64,000 nt of DNA, taken from positions 1-64,000 of the forward strand of contig DHVZ01000050.1 in NCBI GenBank assembly GCA_002412925.1. The letters run 5' to 3'. Made by a program: the position numbers and the translations under genes. Positions within the stretch are counted from its first letter, which is position 1; every line of letters starts with the position of its first letter. The notes under the pieces are model-generated. The model was given only the letters and a program-made list of their open reading frames with translations. It was not told where the DNA came from and did not search any database. Positions 51,182-60,294 of the stretch are shown in pieces. The stretch is from Anaerolineales bacterium UBA5195 (GTDB taxonomy: Bacteria > Chloroflexota > Anaerolineae > Anaerolineales > Villigracilaceae).

Positions 51182-51604
51182 ATGAAGCTGAAACTTTTTC
51201 ACTTTTATGCGAGAAGACTGGCAGCCTGGGGATTGATTTTCCTGGCAATGGTGAGCATCGTAAACGAAGCCCGGATATCAAAAGATTTCTGGAAATCGTT
51301 TCTCGCCTCTGGATGTGTTGATTCTGTCTCGCTTTGGGAGAATCGTTTGGCTGGGCTAAAATCCCAAATACCGCAGGCTGTGACCAGGGTTGGTTACATT
51401 TCTTCAGATCCTGAGCATATCGAGTTCTATCTTACACAGTACACGCTCATTCCCATAATATTGGAACGCGGAACCAACCCCGACTGGATTATTGCCAACT
51501 ATCCAGCGAAGACCATTCATATTGTCCTGCGGAAACAATTGGACTTGGAACAATATGCGGTCGACAATTTCGGTTATGGTTTGTATTTGGTTCACAAGAG
51601 ATAA
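51182..51604 (+). CDS. Small hypothetical protein with N-terminal membrane segment
   Basis: A 140-residue protein. One hydrophobic segment lies at about 13-30; the rest is soluble, with LLR-like strands, and begins NEARISKDFWKSFLASGCVD. It looks like a truncated or accessory version of the soluble C-terminal domain of GT-C proteins (IEFYLTQYTLIPIILERGTN, VDNFGYGLYLV). It starts 5 bp after the MTHFR gene and is followed one base later by the next GT-C gene, so it is part of the same operon. Confidence 0.55.
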   Translation: MKLKLFHFYARRLAAWGLIFLAMVSIVNEARISKDFWKSFLASGCVDSVSLWENRLAGLKSQIPQAVTRVGYISSDPEHIEFYLTQYTLIPIILERGTNPDWIIANYPAKTIHIVLRKQLDLEQYAVDNFGYGLYLVHKR

Positions 51605-51605
51605 C

Positions 51606-52958
51606 ATGTTACTGGCTCTCTCTTTCCTGCTCTACCTTCCTTCCGCTATATCCGGATTTTGGCTCGCGCACCGCCTTTGGCGCGAATCAACCCCACAGGC
51701 CCTGTGGTTTAAGCTCTTTCTGGGGCTTCCGCTTGGGCTTGGGCTTTGGTCATTGGGATATTTTTTGTGGATCTGGGTTGGATTAAACAAAACTATCTTT
51801 CCCTGGTTGGAATTGGCGGTTTCGATAGTTCTTACGATCCTGGTTATTCCATCCCTAAAACTATTATTCGCCCCTTTAAATTTACGCTCACTAAGATCCC
51901 CTTTTTACCTGGTATTTCTATTGGTCATGTTCGCCACTGCGGTGCTTTTTGGTCTGCAGCTCTACATGAGTCCGCACGGTCACGAAGATGCCTGGTTCAT
52001 CTGGAATCTCAATGCGCGTTTTATCTATCTTGCCCAGGATTGGAGAATCATCTATGCTCCAAACGGCCCTGGCTGGCATCCCGATTACCCTCTGTTGGTC
52101 AGCTTGAACACGGTCTTTGGCTGGGTCATTCTGGGACAGGATACCCCGCGGATCCAGATGGCGGTTACTGCCCTCTTTACATTGGTTTTACCCGGAATTT
52201 TATTTTCAGGGTTGTCTCTGATCAAAGACAAAAAACAGGCTGTTCTTGCGACAATAGTTTTGTTGGCCTCGCCAACCGTGATCAATTATGGGGTTAGCCA
52301 GCAAGCCGATATTCCTCTTGCCGGTTATGTGCTGACCTCCCTGGTTCTGGCGGCGCTTTACTTCAAAATTCAGAACAGCAAGCTCTTGTTGCTCGCTGGG
52401 CTGACAATTGCGCTGACAGCCTGGGCCAAAAATGAAGGATTTTTATTTATTCTCATCAATTTTGTTTTGATGAGTGCCTTCTTGATAGTTTTGAGACAAT
52501 CACAGGCTCTCAAGGAGTATGCCATTGGGATTGCCATACCTTTCTTGGTGATTTTGCTCTTCAAATTAACACAGCCAGTCTCCAATGACCTGTTTGAGCA
52601 GAACACCCTGCCTCAACTTCTGGACGGGGAACGTTATCGTTTAATTTTGTTCACCTTTTTTGGAACCATCGCCAAGCTGGGGCGGTGGACACCGTTCAGC
52701 CTGGCGGCGATCCTTGTGGTTTATGGTTTGTTGGTTTGGTTTGATTATTCGGAATCCTTAATTGTCAAATATATCGGGTTGACGTTGCTTTTGCAAATGT
52801 TTGGATATTTTGTCATCTACCTGCTCACCCCGCACGATCTGGCCTGGCATCTGAAAACTTCTTTGGAGCGGTTATTGGTACAGATCTTCCCAACTGCACT
52901 CTTTTTGTTTTTTTACGCAACCAAATCCCCCGATTTCAACCTTCCAGAAGGACAATGA
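51606..52958 (+). CDS. GT-C-type membrane protein, third copy
   Basis: A 450-residue polytopic protein with about 11 hydrophobic helices. HEDAWFIWNLNARFIYLAQD in the first large loop (about 118-137) is an acidic-motif loop like those of GT-C glycosyltransferases; downstream ADIPLAGYVLTSLVLAALYF and WAKNEGFLFILINFV resemble PMT-type repeats. The ATG at 51606 begins immediately after the preceding stop; a longer frame to 51492 overlaps that gene and is not real. It overlaps into coaX by one base (the stop precedes coaX ATG by one base). Confidence 0.75.
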   Translation: MLLALSFLLYLPSAISGFWLAHRLWRESTPQALWFKLFLGLPLGLGLWSLGYFLWIWVGLNKTIFPWLELAVSIVLTILVIPSLKLLFAPLNLRSLRSPFYLVFLLVMFATAVLFGLQLYMSPHGHEDAWFIWNLNARFIYLAQDWRIIYAPNGPGWHPDYPLLVSLNTVFGWVILGQDTPRIQMAVTALFTLVLPGILFSGLSLIKDKKQAVLATIVLLASPTVINYGVSQQADIPLAGYVLTSLVLAALYFKIQNSKLLLLAGLTIALTAWAKNEGFLFILINFVLMSAFLIVLRQSQALKEYAIGIAIPFLVILLFKLTQPVSNDLFEQNTLPQLLDGERYRLILFTFFGTIAKLGRWTPFSLAAILVVYGLLVWFDYSESLIVKYIGLTLLLQMFGYFVIYLLTPHDLAWHLKTSLERLLVQIFPTALFLFFYATKSPDFNLPEGQ

Positions 52959-52959
52959 A

Positions 52960-53724
52960 ATGCTTCTCACTATTGATATCGGTAACACCAACCTGACCAT
53001 CGGCTTGTATGAAGGCGAGAAACTCGGCTGGCACTGGCGTCTCGCTACCGATCACCACCGTATGCCCGATGAATATGGTCTGCAAATGCTGGGGCTTTTG
53101 CAACATGCCGGGCACAATCTTGGAGACCTGACCGGGATTGCGCTCTCCTCGGTTGTCCCGCCGCTGACCGGGCGTGTGACCCAGGCTTGCGGCGAGTATC
53201 TTCAACAGAATCCGCTGGTGGTGGATACAGGCGTCAAGACCGGTATCCGCATCCGCTACGAGGATCCCAAAGCTGTCGGTGCTGACCGGGTTTGCGACGC
53301 GGTGGCTGTGATGCATTTTTACGGCGGGCCAGCCTGTGTGATCGACTTTGGCACGGCCACCACTTTCAACGCTGTTACCAAGGAAGGCGACTACCTTGGT
53401 GGGGCCATCACAGCCGGAATCAACCTGGCTGCTGAAGCGCTTTATACTCGCGCCGCCAAACTTCCACGCATTGACTTGCAGCGCCCGCCGAATGTGATCG
53501 GGCGCAATACCATCCATGCCATGCAGTCGGGGTTGTTGTTCGGGTATGTCAGCATGGTGGAAGGCATGGTGGAGCGTTTCCGCAAGGAACTTGGGGCAGA
53601 GATGAAAGTCATCGCAACCGGTGGGCTGGCCGAAGTGGTGGCGAAAGAAACGCCTGTCATCCAGCACATCGCCCCCTGGTTGACTCTGGATGGTTTACGA
53701 ATTATCTGGGAACTCAATCAATAA
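52960..53724 (+). CDS. coaX: Type III pantothenate kinase
   Basis: A 254-residue enzyme, the first step of coenzyme A synthesis. MLLTIDIGNTNLTIGLYEG (nucleotide-binding acidic motif), GADRVCDAVAVMHFYGGPAC, DFGTATTFNAVTKEGDYLGG and GGAITAGINLAAEAL (substrate loop) are characteristic. It belongs to the CoaX class, not CoaA. It is the last gene of the metH-to-coaX run and converges on the minus-strand GT-C gene; a 27-bp gap separates the two stops without a clear terminator. Confidence 0.94.
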   Translation: MLLTIDIGNTNLTIGLYEGEKLGWHWRLATDHHRMPDEYGLQMLGLLQHAGHNLGDLTGIALSSVVPPLTGRVTQACGEYLQQNPLVVDTGVKTGIRIRYEDPKAVGADRVCDAVAVMHFYGGPACVIDFGTATTFNAVTKEGDYLGGAITAGINLAAEALYTRAAKLPRIDLQRPPNVIGRNTIHAMQSGLLFGYVSMVEGMVERFRKELGAEMKVIATGGLAEVVAKETPVIQHIAPWLTLDGLRIIWELNQ

Positions 53725-53751
53725 CGGAGTCCAAACTCTCCTGATTTTGGG

Positions 53752-55452
53752 TTATCTTTCCAGTTCTTTTAGCACCATTTCCGGTAAATCGGAAACCTTG
53801 TAAATGCGGACATATTCAATACCGTTGAACCAGATCACCTTTTCTGGTACAGCCGGTTCCATGATTTGGATGAAACCTGTGGGGATATCGCGCTTCTTTT
53901 GCTGGGCGTAATAGACAACGAAATAATCCGTTAAATGCAAATTGTCGAGGGCATCCTGTGTCAGGGAATACATGGGTTTGAACACCGACACCTCGCCGGG
54001 GAACAAATATGCCAGGCTGCGTCCATACCAGGCCGTGACAGTCAACTTGCTGGCGTTGGGTTTCGCAGCCAGGTAATGGGCCGCCTGGTCGAGAACTTCG
54101 GCATATCCGTAGTTCGGGTTTTGGCCAGGGAAGAGCGCCAGCATAACAGGGTTGGAATAAGTATAGTAATACGGATACTGCGGCAGCCCGCCTGCGCCCT
54201 GCGCTGCAATAACCAGCGCCAGGGTTATAAAACTGACCAACGAGCGTCGGAAAACAACTCTCCAAACTGCCAGCCGTTCGAGCGCAAAAACAAAACCCAT
54301 TGCGGCCATCAAATCCAGACAGATGTAACTGGTCATGATGTAATGGGCAGCGTCGCGCCCGCGGGCAATGCCGAACATCAGGATATACAACGCGCCCAGG
54401 GTTAGCAAATAGGCGCCGGTGATCCGCTTGGTGGTTTCGGCCTTGCGTGAAAACAACATCCAGCTTGCCAGCAACAGGCCAAGCCAGGCCACCGGGGTGG
54501 TACGCCAGAGCATTCCGTCCAGATACTGGGGGATGCCGCCGGTTTCTAACCCGAACTGGCTGGCTTCCAGTTCCTGGGTCACTTCCAGGCGGCCACCTTG
54601 CAGGGCATAACTCAAGGCATTCCCGTAAACTTTATACAGCATTTCACCTGGTTTTGCCCACATTCCAGGCCAAAGGATGAAGTAAACCAGCGCTATTACA
54701 CCCAGCCAGAGCAGGAAACTGCGGGCCAGATGCCAGAAGAGCACCTTCCACGCTGCCGGGCCATTTTTCCAGTCAGTGGTGAACTTTACCAGCAGAATCA
54801 AGCCTGCCAGCGGGAACAAAATAATGGCGGAAGACTTCGTCAACTGGGCCAGGGCCGCAAAAATGGCGGAAAATAGCAGGTAGCGGGTTCCCCCTGAGCG
54901 GTAGGCCCAAACCAACAGGGTCAACAGGCATAAAACGCTAAACAACGAGAGCATGCCTTCGTGATTGAGCAAGCGCGAGTGCCCCAGGAAAAATGGCTCG
55001 ACGGATGCCAATAATACGGCCATGATGGCTGTTTTGCGCCCCACAAGCTGTCGCAGGCAGGCATACACCAGCAGCAGTAAAATGCAGACCGCCAGCACTT
55101 CTACCACGCGCGCCCGCCAGACCAGCTCCAGCGGCGGATGGCCGTTATCGTTCAGGAAGGCGTCAAACTGCGGGCCTTTCCAGAAATATTCCGGCGCGAT
55201 AGCCCGGTAGGCGCGGAATCCCCACAGAAAACCTACCGTGACAACCCACATCGTCGTCACGCCCGGGTGATAATCATAAACTGTGCTGCCAAAGTCGCCT
55301 GTGCCGATGGCATGATAGAAATTCGCGCCAAATTTTAACCAATCCGGCTCGTCCACGCTGACGAAAGCGTCCAACCCCACCAGGCGGGGAATCAAGATTA
55401 GGATTGACAGGCAAAAGACGATCAGAATTTCGAGGCGGCGTTCTGTTTTCAT
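53752..55452 (-). CDS. GT-C (PMT/ArnT-like) membrane glycosyltransferase, fourth copy
   Basis: A 566-residue membrane protein with about 11 helices. Its first loop, SVDEPDWLKFGANFYHAIGT, contains D-E and then DYHPGVTTMWVV, which resembles the HPG motif of oligosaccharyl- and protein-mannosyl transferases. The soluble C-terminal domain ends in LHLTDYFVVYYAQQKKRDIP. It is alone on the minus strand between coaX and the parvulin gene. Confidence 0.85.
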   Translation of the reverse strand: MKTERRLEILIVFCLSILILIPRLVGLDAFVSVDEPDWLKFGANFYHAIGTGDFGSTVYDYHPGVTTMWVVTVGFLWGFRAYRAIAPEYFWKGPQFDAFLNDNGHPPLELVWRARVVEVLAVCILLLLVYACLRQLVGRKTAIMAVLLASVEPFFLGHSRLLNHEGMLSLFSVLCLLTLLVWAYRSGGTRYLLFSAIFAALAQLTKSSAIILFPLAGLILLVKFTTDWKNGPAAWKVLFWHLARSFLLWLGVIALVYFILWPGMWAKPGEMLYKVYGNALSYALQGGRLEVTQELEASQFGLETGGIPQYLDGMLWRTTPVAWLGLLLASWMLFSRKAETTKRITGAYLLTLGALYILMFGIARGRDAAHYIMTSYICLDLMAAMGFVFALERLAVWRVVFRRSLVSFITLALVIAAQGAGGLPQYPYYYTYSNPVMLALFPGQNPNYGYAEVLDQAAHYLAAKPNASKLTVTAWYGRSLAYLFPGEVSVFKPMYSLTQDALDNLHLTDYFVVYYAQQKKRDIPTGFIQIMEPAVPEKVIWFNGIEYVRIYKVSDLPEMVLKELER

Positions 55453-55577
55453 TTCAACTTTCCAAAAACGGGGATGGCGCTATTATACTTGCTGTGAACC
55501 TGGACCTTTTGGTTTCACCACGGGAGCGCCTGGAGAGCCTGGCCCTGCCGCCGTAATCAGCGAGGGGCTTCCTCAGG

Positions 55578-55583
55578 TATAAT
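55578..55583 (+). promoter_or_regulatory. TATAAT upstream of the parvulin gene
   Basis: Perfect -10 hexamer eight bases before the ATG at 55591, which would give a leaderless transcript. A -35 is not evident at the right spacing. Confidence 0.35.
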
Positions 55584-55590
55584 CGGTGGA

Positions 55591-56487
55591 ATGTCCATTT
55601 TGAAACGAATTTTTGTCACCTTCTCTTTGCTTTTCCTGGCCGCCTGTTCTGGTGGGACACCGGGCTTTCCGGCAGTTTTTGCCTCACCTACGCCGGTTCC
55701 TCCGACATCCACGCCTTTGCCTCCTACCGAAACACCCGTCCCGATGGCAATCACCGTCAACGCCGACGGAATCCCTGTTGAGGAATTCTCCGCCGAGTTG
55801 ACGCGCTATCAGACTGCCCAGGCCGCGTTGGGCAGCACCGTTAGCACTGAGCAGGCTGTGCAGGCTGTGCGCGATGATCTGATCTCCCAGCTTTTACTGG
55901 CCCAGGGAGCGTTTGAAGCCGGTTTTGCCATGGATGAGGCCGCCCTCCAGCAACGAATTGACAAGCTGACCTCCCAAATTGGCGGAGCCGAAAAGCTCAC
56001 AGCCTGGCAGCAGGCCCACGGATACACGGAAGAAAGCTTCCGGGTGGCGTTGAAACGGGCAGCGGCTTCCGCCTGGATGCGGGATAAAATTATTTCGTCC
56101 GTACCCAGTACTGCGGAACAGGTTCACGTCCGCCAAATTTTGCTCTATAATGAAGCTGTTGCTCAGAATTATTACAACCAGCTTCAAGCGGGCGCGGACT
56201 TTGACCAGCTGGCAGCACAGGTGGACCCGGTGACTCGCGGCGATATTGGTTGGTTCCCGCGCGGTTACTTGACTGAAAAAGCCGTCGAAGATGCGGCGTT
56301 TTCACTTGAAGCGGGCAATTATAGCACTGTGATACCGGGCGAGGTCGGGTTTCATATTGTTAAACCCATTGAAATTCAGGCAGGGCGCCCACTTTCTCCC
56401 GATGCCTTGCTGACTTTGCAAAATCGCGCTCTAACAGATTGGCTTGCCAGCCGCCGAGAGCAAAGCAGTATAGTCCTTGCTCCATAA
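55591..56487 (+). CDS. Lipoprotein parvulin-type peptidyl-prolyl isomerase
   Basis: A 298-residue exported protein with a lipobox (LFLAACSGG, Cys about 19) followed by a Pro/Thr-rich linker. A SurA-like N-terminal helical domain (about 55-180) is followed by the rotamase domain (about 183-275): VRQILLYNEAVAQNYYNQLQ, then GADFDQLAAQVDPVTRGDIG, ending FSLEAGNYSTVIPGEVGFHI. It would assist folding of exported proteins outside the membrane. The next gene starts 25 bp downstream on the same strand. Confidence 0.88.
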   Translation: MSILKRIFVTFSLLFLAACSGGTPGFPAVFASPTPVPPTSTPLPPTETPVPMAITVNADGIPVEEFSAELTRYQTAQAALGSTVSTEQAVQAVRDDLISQLLLAQGAFEAGFAMDEAALQQRIDKLTSQIGGAEKLTAWQQAHGYTEESFRVALKRAAASAWMRDKIISSVPSTAEQVHVRQILLYNEAVAQNYYNQLQAGADFDQLAAQVDPVTRGDIGWFPRGYLTEKAVEDAAFSLEAGNYSTVIPGEVGFHIVKPIEIQAGRPLSPDALLTLQNRALTDWLASRREQSSIVLAP

Positions 56488-56512
56488 CCTGTCTGCACAG
56501 GAGAGTTAGACG

Positions 56513-57289
56513 ATGAGTAACTACGACGAATTCCTCAAAGAAAAACCCAAGGCACCCGGTCCAAAGAAAAAAGCCAGCCCTGACCTGACTTGGAACATGC
56601 TCACCTTGGTCATGGTGCTGATGACACTCTGCGTTTGCGGTTTCTTTGTCAGCATATTACAGAATCCGTATTCGATGTTAAACCCTTTTCCGCCGAACAC
56701 ACTGATCCCGCCGCCCCCAACCGCTACGATGACACCGCGTGGATATGAGCCAACCTGGACGCCCACCCCTTCGGTTGAGCCAACGGAAACGCCCACCCGG
56801 CGGCCCACTTACACCCCTGTGCCATCTTTTACACCTTTCAGTTTGACTACTGCTACCCCGACTTTTACACCCAGCTTGACCGTCGTGGCTTCAAATACAC
56901 CGCGTCCCACGGGTGTCCCCTATACGGTCACCGTCAGTTGGGAAGAGAGCACCAAATGGAGGCCAGACACCAGTTGTGCTTCGATGTTTGTTGCCGGGAA
57001 AGCGCTTGATTCCAAGAATAGCCCTGTTACGGGATTGCAAGTTAAGCTGGGCGGGAGCATTCCGGGAAAGACTTTCGTCCCGGCATTGACCACCCTGACC
57101 GGTATCTCCCCGATTTATGGGCCAAGCGGGTTTGAGTTCGATCTGCGCGTAGCGCCCGTGGCTTCCAGTAAGGGGCTTTGGGTGCAATTGTTCAACCAGT
57201 CTGGCGCCCCGATTTCCGAGCAGTATCCGCTGAAAACCTACAGCGATTGCAAACAAAATTTGATCCTTGTAGTTTTTAAGCAGAAATAG
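56513..57289 (+). CDS. Membrane-anchored protein with Pro/Thr-rich linker
   Basis: A 258-residue protein. A charged cytoplasmic N-terminus (about 1-25), one transmembrane segment (about 27-50), then a Thr/Pro-rich linker of some 90 residues (about 57-140; PTPSVEPTETPTRRPTYTPV) carry a soluble extracellular domain of about 120 residues (YTVTVSWEESTKWRPDTSCA...). I recognise no family; the last part looks beta-rich. It is co-transcribed with the parvulin, which suggests an envelope role. Confidence 0.65.
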   Translation: MSNYDEFLKEKPKAPGPKKKASPDLTWNMLTLVMVLMTLCVCGFFVSILQNPYSMLNPFPPNTLIPPPPTATMTPRGYEPTWTPTPSVEPTETPTRRPTYTPVPSFTPFSLTTATPTFTPSLTVVASNTPRPTGVPYTVTVSWEESTKWRPDTSCASMFVAGKALDSKNSPVTGLQVKLGGSIPGKTFVPALTTLTGISPIYGPSGFEFDLRVAPVASSKGLWVQLFNQSGAPISEQYPLKTYSDCKQNLILVVFKQK

Positions 57290-57307
57290 GAAGAGCGCAA
57301 AATAAAA

Positions 57308-57332
57308 AAACCGGCCCTAGATGGGCCGGTTT
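57308..57332. terminator. Bidirectional terminator between the exported-protein unit and ilvE
   Basis: Perfect 10-bp stem AAACCGGCCC/GGGCCGGTTT with a five-base loop and A/T-rich flanks on both sides. Confidence 0.85.
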
Positions 57333-57336
57333 TCTC

Positions 57337-58257
57337 TTAATCGACAACCACATTCCAATGGCTGTATTTTTCAATTTGCCCATGCGCCACAGCGTTGAAT
57401 AAATCGCGCAATTTGGCGGTGACAGGCCCCATTTTGCCGTCTCCAACCGGGCGATGGTCCACTTTCGCAATCACGGTGACCTGTGCAGCGGTGCCGGTCA
57501 GGAACATTTCTTCACAGACAAAGGCCTCGGTGCGATCGATGGAGCGCTCCTGCACCGCCAGCCCGAGCTCATTTCGGGCAAGTTCGATCACGGTTCGGCG
57601 GGTGATGCCTTCGAGGATGTTGTCATAGACCGGGGGAGTGATGAGCACACCATCTCGGACCATAAAGACGTTCATGGCAGTGCCTTCAGAAATGTGGCCG
57701 TTCTGGTCGAGCACCAGCGCCTCGTCGAATCCGGCGCGGATGGCATCGGTCTTGATCAGCGCCGAATTGGCATATGCGCCGCTGATCTTGCCGCGGGCCG
57801 GGATGACATTATCGTCCACCCGCCGCCAAGATGAGATCGTCACATGTGCACCATCTTCGTTTTTGCCATATGCGCCAAATGGTATGGCAAAAATCGAGAC
57901 TTCGTCGCGCAGGTCGTGCAGGCGCACACCGATTCCCGCGTCAGCTTTGTAACACAACGGGCGGATATAGATATCCTGTTGCCAGCCATCCAGCTTGAGC
58001 AAATCTTTCGTGATCTGCGCCAGGCTTTCGGGTGTGTGTGGCAGCTCCATGGCCAGCATTTTGGCCGAATGCAGGAAGCGCTTGAAGTGGTCGAGCGGGC
58101 GGAAAACGAACAGCTTTTTCTTCTCGGCGTTCCAGTAGCCGCGCAGGCCGCCAAAGGCCGCTGTGCCATAGTTCAATCCGTGGGTGGCAACGCTGACTTT
58201 TGCCTCGCCGAACGGGACAATTTTGCCTTCGAAATATGCATGCTGGTTTTGTTCCAT
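57337..58257 (-). CDS. ilvE: Branched-chain amino acid aminotransferase
   Basis: A 306-residue fold-type IV PLP enzyme that transaminates Leu, Ile and Val. AYFEGKIVPFGEAKVSVATH (3-22), GLRGYWNAEKKKL, IYIRPLCYKADAGIGV, the Schiff-base Lys in the RGKISGAYANSALIKTDAIR segment, GHISEGTAMNVFMV and LTGTAAQVTVIAKVDHRPVG are all characteristic. ATG 58257 (with GGAG at 58267) is preferred to 58287. It precedes a terminator on its 3' side; a repeat lies upstream. Confidence 0.94.
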   Translation of the reverse strand: MEQNQHAYFEGKIVPFGEAKVSVATHGLNYGTAAFGGLRGYWNAEKKKLFVFRPLDHFKRFLHSAKMLAMELPHTPESLAQITKDLLKLDGWQQDIYIRPLCYKADAGIGVRLHDLRDEVSIFAIPFGAYGKNEDGAHVTISSWRRVDDNVIPARGKISGAYANSALIKTDAIRAGFDEALVLDQNGHISEGTAMNVFMVRDGVLITPPVYDNILEGITRRTVIELARNELGLAVQERSIDRTEAFVCEEMFLTGTAAQVTVIAKVDHRPVGDGKMGPVTAKLRDLFNAVAHGQIEKYSHWNVVVD

Positions 58258-58341
58258 TGGGATTCTCCGCTGAATAAGGGTGGACAATAACGACGGGGAA
58301 TTATACCTCTGCTAACCCGGCTACCCGTTCCATCGAACCTG

Positions 58342-58432
58342 GGTCTCCAGGATTTTCCTGCCTGCCCCGATGGGCTTACGGGGTGAAGAGTGCCGCATTT
58401 TGGGGTCTTACCACAGAGATTACCAAAGGGCC
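58342..58432 (+). repeat. Interspersed repeat, copy C
   Basis: Complete short-form copy: TCTCCAGGATTTTCC, the hairpin CCCCGATGGGCTTACGGGG, AAGAGTGCCGCATTTTGGGG and ACCACAGAGATTACCAAAGGG. It is in the same orientation as 41143 and 61855, between divergent ilvE and the regulator at 58531. Confidence 0.85.
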
Positions 58433-58530
58433 TCAATCAGTTTTTCTACATCCTTTGCCCTTGACGATTTTTTGAAATCGCGTAAAATCAATTAGATGCT
58501 TATCGAATTAGATAGATAAAAAGGTGTAAT

Positions 58531-59097
58531 ATGGAACAAAATGAAATGCTTGATTTTGTAAAAGCCATCTCTCATACTGACCGCTTGCAGATCATTGGCG
58601 CGTTGACCACTCGTAAAAGCGCAACGATCAAGGAACTCGCGGAAAATCTCAACCTGCCCTTCCGGGATACGTTCAATCATCTCGCGTTTCTTGAATACAT
58701 CGGTGTGGTGCGCCAGGAAAATGAACAATATATCCTGAACCCGGAGGGCGTTGAGGCCCTGGCCCGCCGCCAATTCGAAGGTCAGCCGCGTGAAACCTAT
58801 ACTCCTTCGCCCGACCTGAGCGAAAAATCGCGCAAGGTCTTGAAAGCCTATCTCAACACGGATAGCAGTATCAAGCAGCTCCCGCACGAGCCTATCAAGC
58901 TCCAGGTCATCCTGGATTACATCCTCGAGGCATTCACACCTGGCGTGATCTACACCGAGAAGGAAGTCAACCTGATCATCCGTCGCTTCCACATCGACAC
59001 AGCCGGTTTGCGGCGCGACATGATCGACCGGGGTCTGCTCCAGCGCAAAAGCGATGGGTCACAGTATTGGCGGCCTGAAACAAAACGTGAGGCCTGA
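58531..59097 (+). CDS. ArsR-like regulator with DUF2087 domain (first paralogue)
   Basis: A 188-residue protein. Residues 8-70 form an ArsR/MarR-type winged helix (HTDRLQIIGALTTRKSATIK, FRDTFNHLAFLEYIGVVRQ). The C-terminal half (about 95-180) is DUF2087 (LKAYLNTDSSIKQLPHEPIK, then FHIDTAGLRRDMIDRGLLQR). It is paralogous to the protein at 60295 over both domains. GTGTAATATG provides the start region, with AAAAGGTG upstream. It precedes the GNAT gene by 47 bp. Confidence 0.85.
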   Translation: MEQNEMLDFVKAISHTDRLQIIGALTTRKSATIKELAENLNLPFRDTFNHLAFLEYIGVVRQENEQYILNPEGVEALARRQFEGQPRETYTPSPDLSEKSRKVLKAYLNTDSSIKQLPHEPIKLQVILDYILEAFTPGVIYTEKEVNLIIRRFHIDTAGLRRDMIDRGLLQRKSDGSQYWRPETKREA

Positions 59098-59144
59098 GAT
59101 GAACCATCAAGGGGCACACAAATGTTTATGCAAAAGGAAATATT

Positions 59145-60293
59145 ATGACACTACACCAATTACCCTCCGATCTTTTTTCTCGTGCACAGCCTCTCTTTAG
59201 CAAACAAATTGACCATCACCTTTTTTGTGCCGGGGTATTAACCGGAAAGTATCCAGGCCAGGTAATCGTCGATAATCCTGACCAACCCCGTTCTGCGCTG
59301 GTAGTAAAAGGAGAGATGTGGTGTTATTTGGGCGGTGACTCAAACAACATTGCTTTCAATCAGGCGCTAGGGGTTGCACTATCGGCCAAGCAGTTTATGG
59401 GCGAAGATGCGCCGGCGCTGCTTTTTAATATCTCAACGGCTGGCTGGCGGCAGGTGTTGGGTACGCTCATCCCGGATCGCCTCCCGATTGCCACCCCCCG
59501 CTTCCTTTACCTGGCAAATGCAGCCCATTTCAACGCACCTCCCCCCATTCCTGATGGATTCTCCCTGCATTTTATGGACCAATCGCTGAAGGACAAGGTT
59601 CGTGGGGATTTACCAGAAGCCGTGCAACAGGTCCTCTACTTGCGGGCAAACTATCAGGGTCCAGACCAGACAGCTTTTGGATATGTAGCTGTGCATGACC
59701 AGATTTGTGTTTCCTGGGCCATGATTGACACCGTCGTTGGTACCCATGGCGAAATCGGTCTGGAGACGCTGCCTATGTATCAACAGCGCGGTCTGGGCAC
59801 GGCGCTCTCAGGAGCCACGATCCAGTATGGGCTTACCCACGGCCTGACAGATATCCACTGGGATGCGGTCTCATACAATGGGCCTTCGGTTCGGATGGCT
59901 GAGAAATATGGCCTCCAGCGTGGCCTTGAATATGACCAGAATTTGATTATTTTTGGCCAAGCGAGTTATCTGGCCAATCTGGCCTGGGATCATCTGGATA
60001 GGAACAAGTTTCAGGCAGTGATTGAGGTTTGCGAGCAGTTACTTGAATCGGCTGACGGGCAGAAGTATGGTCATTTTCTATCGGGTGCAGCCTGGGCCGG
60101 GCTAGGCGACAAAGACAAGGCTTTATACCACTTGAATAAGGCTCTTGACCATGGCTGGGATAGCCTAATTGAGATGGAAAATTGCTCAACCTTGAAAAGC
60201 TTTCATGGCACAGCAGAATGGGCCGTTATTCTAGCCCACATAAAGATGAACATAGAATCAGGCCTCACAACCGTTGCTCAGCAGGTCAGTTGA
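59145..60293 (+). CDS. GNAT acetyltransferase with C-terminal TPR-like part
   Basis: A 382-residue protein. The central domain (about 175-275) has GNAT features: the acetyl-CoA strand/P-loop-like TLPMYQQRGLGTALSGATI (QxRGLG near 223-230), followed by IQYGLTHGL and DAVSYNGPSVRMAEKYGLQR. It resembles the GNAT_acetyltr_2 group. Residues about 280-380 form a TPR-like helical pair (AKAQ-like; HLNKALDHGWDSLIEMENCS). The substrate is unknown. It is enclosed by two related DUF2087 regulators on the same strand, so its expression is probably controlled by one or both. Confidence 0.8.
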   Translation: MTLHQLPSDLFSRAQPLFSKQIDHHLFCAGVLTGKYPGQVIVDNPDQPRSALVVKGEMWCYLGGDSNNIAFNQALGVALSAKQFMGEDAPALLFNISTAGWRQVLGTLIPDRLPIATPRFLYLANAAHFNAPPPIPDGFSLHFMDQSLKDKVRGDLPEAVQQVLYLRANYQGPDQTAFGYVAVHDQICVSWAMIDTVVGTHGEIGLETLPMYQQRGLGTALSGATIQYGLTHGLTDIHWDAVSYNGPSVRMAEKYGLQRGLEYDQNLIIFGQASYLANLAWDHLDRNKFQAVIEVCEQLLESADGQKYGHFLSGAAWAGLGDKDKALYHLNKALDHGWDSLIEMENCSTLKSFHGTAEWAVILAHIKMNIESGLTTVAQQVS

Positions 60294-60294
60294 T

